Source: an uncultured Alphaproteobacteria bacterium (GTDB lineage: Bacteria; Pseudomonadota; Alphaproteobacteria; Caulobacterales; Parvularculaceae). Taken from it: a DNA stretch of 36,168 bases. The DNA lies in NCBI GenBank assembly GCA_902826095.1, contig CADEDN010000035.1, positions 1 through 36,168 of the forward strand. The letters run 5' to 3'. The notes below the pieces were generated by a model, which made no database searches, had not been told where the DNA came from, and saw only the letters and a list, made by a program, of their open reading frames with translations. A program made the position numbers and the translations under genes. Positions 26,045 through 32,043 of this stretch are shown piece after piece; the first letter of the stretch is position 1, and every line of letters starts with the position of its first letter.

Positions 26045-27250
26045 ATGCCCAAGCAGATTCAGCCTTTCACCATGCCGAAATGGGGCATAGAAATGGAAGA
26101 GGGCGTCGTTCGTGAATGGCTTGCGAAAGAAGGCGACGCCCTGAAGATTGGCGATCTCTTCGTTGTCATCGAAACGGATAAGATCACGAATGATGTCGAA
26201 CTCGAATTCAACGGAGTGTTGCGCCGGCGCATCGGCGAGGAGGGTTCAGCCTACAAAGTCGGCGCGCTGATCGCCGTCTTCGCAGATCAAGCGGTAACTG
26301 ATCCGGAAATCGACGCGTTCATTGCAAAATTCAGACCGGCGGACGCCAGTTTTCTCGGCGATGCGGTATCCAAAGCGCCGTTGGCGCCCGCCGCGAGCCG
26401 GGAAACGGTCATTCCCGCCGGGTTGTCGCTCTCGCCGAAGGCTTCCGAACTCGCCGCATCACTCGGCGTGGATCTATCCGCTTTCGCCGGGCAGACAGGA
26501 CGCATCTCGCTGCAGGATGTCGAACAGGCGGCGAAAGAGCAGGGGCTACGCGCAACACCGGCAAGGACGGCGCCGCCCGCCGAAAATCCGTTCAAGGTCG
26601 TCAAGCTGTCGGCGATGCGTCGCACGATCGCAAAGCGCCTGACTGAATCGGTGCAGACGGTTCCGCATTTCAGTTTGCGGCGAAGAGTCTCAATGGAGTC
26701 GATTTTGGCGCTGCGCGCGCGCATCAGATCTGCGAACGGCGCCGCGCCGTCGGTGAATGATTTTCTGATCGCCGCCTCGGCGCGCGCGCTGAAGAATACG
26801 CCGGAGACAAATGTGCATTTCATGGGCGATGTCATCCATCAATTCGCGCATGCGGATATCGCGGTCGCCGTCGCGCTTGAAGGCGGGCTCGTGACGCCCA
26901 TCATCCGCTGTGCGGAGTCGAAATCAGTCGATGAAATCTCACGCGAGATGAACGACCTAGTCGAGCGGGCGCGGTCGGAAAGACTCACGCAGGTCGATTA
27001 TCGCGGCGGCACATTCAGCCTTTCCAATCTCGGTATGTTCGGGATTGAGAGTTTCGACGCCGTCATCAACCCCCCAATGGCGGCGATCCTTGCTGCAGGC
27101 GCGGTCGAACGCGCACCGCTGGAAAGCGGCGGTTTCGGGTCAGTCATGTCGGTGACGCTTTCCTGCGACCACCGCGCGATCGACGGCGCGCTTGGCGCGC
27201 GCTTTCTTGCTGCATTCAAGGACGCGATTGAAACGCCGCATCTATTGTGA
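26045..27250 (+). CDS. Dihydrolipoamide acyltransferase E2 (AcoC-like)
   Basis: The 401-residue E2 has a lipoyl domain with the attachment Lys46 in IETDKITND (preceded by PKWGIEMEEG), a peripheral subunit-binding domain at about 125-160 (LSPKASELAASLGVDLSAF), and the catalytic domain. The active site is H376-x3-D380-G (CDHRAIDG), complete. It transfers an acyl group from lipoate to CoA. ATG 26045 directly follows an in-frame GTG at 26042. There is no E3 lipoamide dehydrogenase in the window, so the E3 of another complex must reoxidise the lipoate. The acyl group chemistry is not predictable here. Confidence 0.92.
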   Translation: MPKQIQPFTMPKWGIEMEEGVVREWLAKEGDALKIGDLFVVIETDKITNDVELEFNGVLRRRIGEEGSAYKVGALIAVFADQAVTDPEIDAFIAKFRPADASFLGDAVSKAPLAPAASRETVIPAGLSLSPKASELAASLGVDLSAFAGQTGRISLQDVEQAAKEQGLRATPARTAPPAENPFKVVKLSAMRRTIAKRLTESVQTVPHFSLRRRVSMESILALRARIRSANGAAPSVNDFLIAASARALKNTPETNVHFMGDVIHQFAHADIAVAVALEGGLVTPIIRCAESKSVDEISREMNDLVERARSERLTQVDYRGGTFSLSNLGMFGIESFDAVINPPMAAILAAGAVERAPLESGGFGSVMSVTLSCDHRAIDGALGARFLAAFKDAIETPHLL

Positions 27251-27261
27251 AAGGAAACGCC

Positions 27262-27804
27262 ATGAGGCTGCATCCGATGATGAATCACAGGGTTTTGCAG
27301 CTTGCCTATGTCGTCAACGACATCCACGCGGCGGCGGATCGATGGATTAAGACGTTTGGCGTCGGCCCTTTCTACATTCTCGATCGACCGCAAGTCGGCA
27401 ATCCGCTCTACCGGGGCAAGCCGCAGAGAGTCGAGTTTTCGGCCGGCCTCGCGCAGGCCGGCGACGTTCATATCGAACTCATCCAGCAGCATTGTGATTC
27501 GCCCTCCTGCTATCGCGACACGATCCCGAAAGGGAAGGAGGGGTTTCACCACGTTGCTGTCATCGTTGACGATTATGAGAAAGATGTCGCTCGCTACAAC
27601 GAAATGGGCTTCTCTGTTTCCTCAAGCGGGGAATTCGGACCGCTGAAATTCTGTTATGTCGACACGTCGCCCGCAATGGGCTGCATGGTCGAGGTGCTCG
27701 AGAACCTACCCTTCATCCACAATTATTTCGCAAGCATCCGAAAAGCCGCGGAGGGGTGGGACGGGAGTCGGCCGATCCGCGACGCCAATGAATTAGCGAG
27801 CTGA
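27262..27804 (+). CDS. VOC (glyoxalase-fold) family protein 1
   Basis: The 180-residue protein has two vicinal-oxygen-chelate half-domains: VLQLAYVVNDIHAAADRWIKTFGVGPF at the start and GFHHVAVIVDDYEKDVARYNEMGF in the second half, with potential metal ligands His (FHHVAVIV) and Glu (GCMVEVLE). Such enzymes act as isomerases, lyases or ring-cleaving dioxygenases. A GTG at 27247 overlaps the E2 stop (GTGA), but the ATG at 27262 with AAAGGA ahead is better. It shares its C-terminal phrase AEGWDG with the next gene. Its role in the pathway is unknown; a hydrolase or isomerase acting on the ring-opened intermediate is possible. Confidence 0.84.
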   Translation: MRLHPMMNHRVLQLAYVVNDIHAAADRWIKTFGVGPFYILDRPQVGNPLYRGKPQRVEFSAGLAQAGDVHIELIQQHCDSPSCYRDTIPKGKEGFHHVAVIVDDYEKDVARYNEMGFSVSSSGEFGPLKFCYVDTSPAMGCMVEVLENLPFIHNYFASIRKAAEGWDGSRPIRDANELAS

Positions 27805-28356
27805 ATGTCGGCGGGGCTCGCCATTGATCTGTCGATCGGCGCTGAATTTGGCCGCATCGTCCAGCTCGCAGTGCACGCGCCTTCCATTCTTGATCTGGCG
27901 CGGCGCTTCACCGATGAGATGCGCGCCGGACCCTTTTATGTCATGGAGCACATTCCGCTGCAATGCGCTCTCTATCGCGGAAAGCCTGCTTCCTTTGATC
28001 ACAGCTCAGCCTATGGCCAACTCGGCGAGGTGATGATCGAGCTTATTCATCAGCATGGGGATGAGCCTTCGGCAGTGCGCGATATGTATGCGGCGGGCGA
28101 AGTGGGATTTCACCATGCGGCGATTTTCGTCGACGATCTCGATGTTGCTATTCGCCGCGCGCAAGAGGCCGCGATGACGATTGCGCTTGATGCGCTGACA
28201 ATGGATGGCGTCCGCTTTGTCATGGCTGACGCGCGCCATTCTTTTGGCTGCATGCTGGAATTTTACGAGCCATCGCCGGTGCTGCAAAAATTTTACGGCT
28301 TCATTCGCCGAAAGGCGGAGGGCTGGGACGGAAAAGAGCCGCTGCGCCGGCTTTAA
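27805..28356 (+). CDS. VOC (glyoxalase-fold) family protein 2
   Basis: The 183-residue product is a diverged relative of the preceding VOC protein: GRIVQLAVHAPSILDLARRF, GPFYVMEHIPLQCALYRGKPASF, GFHHAAIFVDDLDVAIRRAQE and a tail FYGFIRRKAEGWDGKEPLRRL. It starts one base after the upstream stop, so translation is coupled. It ends the operon; its stop shares the palindrome TTAA with the stop of the converging SDR3 gene. The pair may form a heterodimer or act on successive intermediates. The metal ligands are plausible (His in FHHAA, Glu in MLEFYE). Confidence 0.83.
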   Translation: MSAGLAIDLSIGAEFGRIVQLAVHAPSILDLARRFTDEMRAGPFYVMEHIPLQCALYRGKPASFDHSSAYGQLGEVMIELIHQHGDEPSAVRDMYAAGEVGFHHAAIFVDDLDVAIRRAQEAAMTIALDALTMDGVRFVMADARHSFGCMLEFYEPSPVLQKFYGFIRRKAEGWDGKEPLRRL

Positions 28357-29144
28357 GGGTTCGCCGCCGCTGCGATCGAAGCGTTGATTTCCGCCTGGGT
28401 CGGATTGCGCCGCAGGGTCAGCCCGCCGTTCACCTGCAGATTCTGGCCAGTCATGAAGCAATCGTCACGGGCGAGAAAGATCGCGGCCGTTGCGACATCG
28501 TCGGACGTGCCGATGCGGCCGAGCGGATATTCCTTGACGAAAGCGTCCTCCAGTCCGGGCGTCGCCGCCGCTTCAGCGGTCATGGGCGTTTTCGTGAAGC
28601 CTGGCGAAATCGAATTCGCCCGGACGCCATAACGGCCATATTCGTAAGCGACGCAGCGCACGACATGATCTGCGCCCGCTTTCGCGCCCATATAAGCGGC
28701 GTGATGATTGAGCATGACGGTCGCCGTCGCCGAGGAGATCTGGATGATCGAGCCGCCTCGCTCCTTCATCGCTTCCGCCGTCGCCTGCAGGAAAAAAAAC
28801 GGCCCTTTGAATTGTAGCGCCAGCATGCGGTCGAGGTCGTCTTCAGTCGTTTTCTCGAATCTTTTGACCAGGCCCCAGCCGGTCGCATTGACCGCAACCG
28901 ACAATCCGCCGAAGCGCTCGATCGCTTTCCGGACCATGGCGTCGACATCGGCGCGCTGGGTAATGTCGCAGAGCGCGAAATCGCCGCCAATCTTCGTCGC
29001 AAAGTTTGTCAGCTCTTCTTCGTGGCGGCCAGCGACGAGCACCTTCGCGCCCGCTCCCGCAAATCTCTTTGCGATCGTCTGGCCCATATTCCCGGCGCCA
29101 GCGGCGCCCAGCACGATGGCGATTTTTCCTTTCAGCTCATTCAT
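28353..29144 (-). CDS. Short-chain dehydrogenase/reductase (SDR) 3
   Basis: The 263-residue SDR has GAAGAGNMGQTIA in place of the usual TGxxxGIG, an Arg-His pair after the second strand (VAGRHEEE) suggesting NADP, NATGW for NNAG, and ISSATATVMLNHHAAYMGAK with Ser and Tyr-x3-Lys. The NMG turn resembles that of enoyl-ACP-reductase-like and 2,4-dienoyl-CoA-reductase-like members, so reduction of an enoyl or dienoyl ester is conceivable. It is the last gene of the leftward operon after the broken SnoaL gene; its stop overlaps that of VOC protein 2. Start ATG 29144 is followed by a normal family N-terminus (MNELKGKIAIV). Confidence 0.9.
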   Translation of the reverse strand: MNELKGKIAIVLGAAGAGNMGQTIAKRFAGAGAKVLVAGRHEEELTNFATKIGGDFALCDITQRADVDAMVRKAIERFGGLSVAVNATGWGLVKRFEKTTEDDLDRMLALQFKGPFFFLQATAEAMKERGGSIIQISSATATVMLNHHAAYMGAKAGADHVVRCVAYEYGRYGVRANSISPGFTKTPMTAEAAATPGLEDAFVKEYPLGRIGTSDDVATAAIFLARDDCFMTGQNLQVNGGLTLRRNPTQAEINASIAAAANP

Positions 29145-29162
29145 CGCGCATTTCTCCGGTTG

Positions 29163-29435
29163 TCAAAGGCGGTTCTGAAACGCCAGATCGCCATGACCGC
29201 GCTCGCCGCGCAGCGTCAACGTCTGAAGCGCGCCCTCGTCCCGGATGGCCGAAGAAATTTCGTAATGGCTCCATTCCACCATGAACTGCCGATTCGCGAT
29301 CTTCCACTCCTGGCCGCGCTTTTCGGGCCGTTCGACATCGGAGCGATCAAGCGCCTGGCAAACGTGAGTCTGCGCATCATAGATACGATTGCGATCCATC
29401 AGCTCTTGCAGTCCCTAATCGTCATAATCGGGCAT
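29163..29435 (-). pseudogene. SnoaL/NTF2-like gene remnant (stop codon and internal deletion)
   Basis: Reading from ATG 29435 gives MPDYDD, then a TAG, then GLQELMDRNRIYDAQTHVCQALDRSDVE. This is the N-terminal helix pattern of SnoaL-like proteins (compare LEDREEIRALAARYTFAVDN in the intact gene at 35370). The frame then jumps directly to RPEKRGQEWKIANRQFMVEW, which fits the C-terminal strands of the same fold, so about 70-90 central residues are missing. The stop and the deletion together indicate a decayed gene between the second ABM gene and SDR3. Whether the fragment after the TAG (from ATG 29399, 78 residues) is still translated is unknown. Confidence 0.62.
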
Positions 29436-29462
29436 GGCCCAGGCATTCCCTTCGAGGCGGGG

Positions 29463-29771
29463 TTATTTCCCGCGCCTTGGCTCGCCGACAATGTCGTAGA
29501 ATTGCAGGTCCATCTTCTCGGCGAGGCAGTCGAGGATCGGCGGCACGAGGCGGTCGTGAAAATCGATCGCCATATGGTGATTGAACGCCTCTTCGCTCGT
29601 GAAAGTCGCAATGCACAGGAAGGTGTTCTCGTCATTACGCGAGCGGATCAGCTCATATACGGGCGCTTCCGATTCATGCCGGTGAACGAGCGAGCGCATC
29701 TCCGTCTGCAGCCGCTCAAATTCGGCTCGCTTTTCCGGTTTGACGACAAGCCTAGCGACAAAAGCGGTCAT
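29463..29771 (-). CDS. ABM-fold (antibiotic biosynthesis monooxygenase-like) protein 2
   Basis: The 102-residue protein fits the ABM / dimeric alpha-beta barrel family: FVARLVVKPEKRAEFERLQTEM, then YELIRSRNDENTFLCIATFTSEEAFNHHM and a C-terminal helix. Family members are cofactor-free monooxygenases of quinols, or small stress proteins. ATG 29771 has AAGGA ten bases upstream; a start at 29801 would overlap the ligase gene more deeply. It is coupled to the preceding acyl-CoA ligase gene (16-base gap). With the first ABM protein it flanks the ligase, suggesting a shared role in handling an aromatic intermediate. Confidence 0.8.
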   Translation of the reverse strand: MTAFVARLVVKPEKRAEFERLQTEMRSLVHRHESEAPVYELIRSRNDENTFLCIATFTSEEAFNHHMAIDFHDRLVPPILDCLAEKMDLQFYDIVGEPRRGK

Positions 29772-29787
29772 GGAGAGTCGTTCCTTC

Positions 29788-31434
29788 CTATTTTCGGTCA
29801 AGCTCCTGCGCGATATGCGCCTTCAGCTTGAATTTCTGAATCTTGCTCGTGGACATTGGCCATTCGTCGACGAAACGGACATAGCGAGGGATCTTGAAGC
29901 GCGCGAGCTTGCCGGTGCAATGCTCAATTAGCTCGGACTCAGTCGCGGCGGCGCCGGCTTTCAGCTTGACAAAAGCGGCGGCGACTTCTTCATACCGCGC
30001 ATCGGGCGCGCCGACGACCTGCGCAAGCTCGACCGCGGGATGCGTGTTGAGGACGGCCTCGATTTCAACCGCGGCGACATTCTCTCCGCCGACCTTCAAC
30101 ATATCCTTGGTGCGGCCGTGAAACATGATTTGGCCATTCGCGTCGAAAGAGCCAAGATCGCCGGTGTGCAGCCAGCCCTCATTGTCGATCGAGGCGGCGG
30201 TCTTTTCCGCGTCCTTGTAATAGCCTTTCAGCATGCCGGGGCCGCGAATGCAGATATCGCCCTGTTCGTCGACGCCGCATTCTTCGCCGGTCTCGATATT
30301 GAGGATTTTCACTTCCCAGCCGCGCAGCGGCACGCCGAGCCGAGTGGTGCGCGTCACCTCATCATCGCTGAGCCGGCTGGTGCAGACCGTTCCGGCCGCT
30401 TCCGTCAGCCCGTAGGTGCCGACCTGGATCGTATGAGGCATTGCTTTCACGATCGCCTGCCGGATCGCGTCCGGCTGCACGCCGAGATTGGAATTCATCA
30501 GTCGGATGCGCGACAAGTCGGTCTTGCTGAAGTTCGGATGATTGATAAGATCCTGCATGATCGTCACAAACGATGGATAGGTCATCGTCGCGCATTCTCT
30601 TTCCAGCATCGACAGCGCTAGCCCGGCCTCGAAATGCGGGATCGTCAGATAAGCGCCATGTACGTCGAAGACGGCGACCATCGGCAGGATGCCGGCGATG
30701 TGGAAAATCGGGAGCGGCGACCAGAAGCGGTCCGCGTCGGTCATCTCATAGCGATAGCGCCCAAGCGCGCGGCTGTTAGAGACAATGGCGCTGTGCGGGA
30801 TGAGGCAGCCCTTTGGATTGGCCGTCGTGCCGGATGTGTAAAGAATGAGACTGATATCGTCTGGCCTGACGCCGACGATTCGTTCGTCGAGTTGCCCGTC
30901 GCTGACCCCGCTGGCCAACGCGTCGATTTGATTGCCGTGCAGATAGCCGGGCGCATTCCCGCCACAGAGCACGATGGCGCCAAGCTTGGGCGCGGAGCTG
31001 ATCCGGAGATTCCGGGGTTCGTTGTTTTGCTTGATGTCTGGAAAGGCCTTGTCCAGACGGGAGACAAAATCGACCGCGTCGGCGATCTTTGCGGTTGTCA
31101 CGAGCGTAACGATGTCTGCATTCTCAATGATATAAGCGAGTTCCGCCGGCGCATAGCGCGCGTTGATCGGCACTGTAGCCGCGCCGGCGAGCGCGGCGCC
31201 AAACATTGCCTCGACGAATTGCGGCTGTGTTGTCATCAGCAGGCCGATATGGTCCCTCGGCTTAACGCCGAGTGCGATAAACGCTTTCGCCCATCGCCTG
31301 GCATTGGAAAGCAGCTCGGCGTAACTTTGCCTATGGTCCGGAAAGACGAGCGCGTCGGCTTGCGGCCGGGCGCGCGCCGCGGCGGTCAGAAGCTCGCTAA
31401 GAGTCAGAATTTCATCTGGAGCAGCGCTGGACAT
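29788..31434 (-). CDS. AMP-dependent acyl-CoA synthetase / ligase
   Basis: The 548-residue adenylate-forming enzyme activates a carboxylic acid with ATP and CoA. The P-loop is LYTSGTTANPKG at 198-209, then YGLTEAAGTVC, GWLHTGDLGSFD, GRTKDMLKVGGENV, and the C-terminal catalytic Lys531 in STSKIQKF. The substrate cannot be read: homologues include crotonobetaine/carnitine-, fatty-acid- and aromatic-acid-CoA ligases. It is the second gene of the leftward operon, 10 bases after the first ABM gene. A CoA-ester product fits the CoA-dependent E2 and the later beta-oxidation-like SDR steps. The ATG is at 31434. Confidence 0.93.
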   Translation of the reverse strand: MSSAAPDEILTLSELLTAAARARPQADALVFPDHRQSYAELLSNARRWAKAFIALGVKPRDHIGLLMTTQPQFVEAMFGAALAGAATVPINARYAPAELAYIIENADIVTLVTTAKIADAVDFVSRLDKAFPDIKQNNEPRNLRISSAPKLGAIVLCGGNAPGYLHGNQIDALASGVSDGQLDERIVGVRPDDISLILYTSGTTANPKGCLIPHSAIVSNSRALGRYRYEMTDADRFWSPLPIFHIAGILPMVAVFDVHGAYLTIPHFEAGLALSMLERECATMTYPSFVTIMQDLINHPNFSKTDLSRIRLMNSNLGVQPDAIRQAIVKAMPHTIQVGTYGLTEAAGTVCTSRLSDDEVTRTTRLGVPLRGWEVKILNIETGEECGVDEQGDICIRGPGMLKGYYKDAEKTAASIDNEGWLHTGDLGSFDANGQIMFHGRTKDMLKVGGENVAAVEIEAVLNTHPAVELAQVVGAPDARYEEVAAAFVKLKAGAAATESELIEHCTGKLARFKIPRYVRFVDEWPMSTSKIQKFKLKAHIAQELDRK

Positions 31435-31444
31435 CTATGGCCAA

Positions 31445-31735
31445 TTATTTCAGCGGGTCGAGATACTCGCGAGTCCAGCCGCCATTAATGCATTCGATCA
31501 TGCCTGGAGCGATCTCTTTGAAATGGTCGCTCGCCTGATGCGCGGCGTCGGCGGCCTCATCGGTGAAGCTCTCTATGACGGCGAAGGTGTTCGGCTCGCG
31601 CAGCCGGTAAAACTTGTATATGAGCGCCGTTTTTTCGTGCGCGCCGACGGCTTTCTCCATCGCTTCGCAGGCGGCGACAAACTGCGCCTCTTTATGCGGA
31701 TGGACTTTCATTCGGGCGATAAAGGTATGGGCCAA
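31445..31735 (-). CDS. ABM-fold (antibiotic biosynthesis monooxygenase-like) protein 1
   Basis: The 96-residue protein starts at TTG 31735 with AGGAGG seven bases upstream, a strong site that decides the unusual start codon. The fold matches the ABM family: HTFIARMKVHPHKEAQFVAACEAM, YKFYRLREPNTFAVIESF and a terminal helix. It is the first gene of the leftward operon behind operator D, with 10 bases to the ligase gene. Candidate roles are monooxygenation of a quinol or hydroxylated ring, or scavenging a reactive product. It is not a close copy of protein 2. Confidence 0.8.
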   Translation of the reverse strand: MAHTFIARMKVHPHKEAQFVAACEAMEKAVGAHEKTALIYKFYRLREPNTFAVIESFTDEAADAAHQASDHFKEIAPGMIECINGGWTREYLDPLK

Positions 31736-31799
31736 AGCGTGTCCTCCTGCGCGCGGCGGCGGCGCTTGCGCCCCGTCCTTTTCCTAGATCGGCCGCGCG

Positions 31800-31835
31800 C
31801 ACAAAAACAAACAGACGTGACGGTTTGTTTTTGTG
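31800..31835 (-). promoter_or_regulatory. Operator D within a 13-bp perfect inverted repeat
   Basis: CACAAAAACAAAC and GTTTGTTTTTGTG are perfect reverse complements separated by AGACGTGACG. The inner 18-mer AAACAGACGTGACGGTTT (31809-31826) is a weaker copy of operators A and B. On the minus strand, TTGTTT and TAGGAA spaced by 18 bases resemble the possible promoter at operator A. The repeat lies 65 bases ahead of the TTG start of ABM protein 1. Confidence 0.6.
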
Positions 31836-31930
31836 CGACGCAACATGGCAGGCCGAGTGTGTGTCTCTTTCACAATAGCTCGGAGAATCCCGGATTCAAG
31901 CTGCTTTTTGGAGCCTTGCGCTTACAAAAA

Positions 31931-31948
31931 AAACAAACATAATTGTTT
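31931..31948 (+). promoter_or_regulatory. TetR-type operator E, ahead of the TonB receptor
   Basis: AAACAAACATAATTGTTT agrees with the A/B consensus AAACAATCATGATTGTTT at 16 of 18 positions and sits in a perfect ACAAACA-TAAT-TGTTTGT palindrome (31933-31950). It lies about 95 bases ahead of the receptor start. Confidence 0.65.
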
Positions 31949-32043
31949 GTGTTTTCGATTCTCGGCTCGCCTCTTGGGGGATTGGTTTACTTCCCATCCG
32001 CCGGAATCGAAATCGGGAGGCAACAAGCAGGGAAGGGTGCGCA

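Larger units (their letters stand above)
31736..32043. other. 308-bp divergent control region with operators D and E
   Basis: This region separates the leftward ligase operon from the rightward TonB-receptor gene. It contains the 36-bp element at 31800-31835 around operator D and the AT-rich operator E at 31931-31948, separated by about 100 bases. Poly-A/T tracts and the low GC contrast with the coding flanks. No small gene is convincing here. Confidence 0.6.

Noticed and set aside
29399-29635. Minus-strand 78-codon frame overlapping ABM protein 2
   Set aside because: It is Ser/Arg/Thr-rich shadow sequence in another frame; the ABM reading is the family match.
31523-31942. Plus-strand 139-codon frame across ABM protein 1 and the divergent control region
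   Set aside because: It is antisense to an identified gene and crosses both operators; composition is not protein-like.
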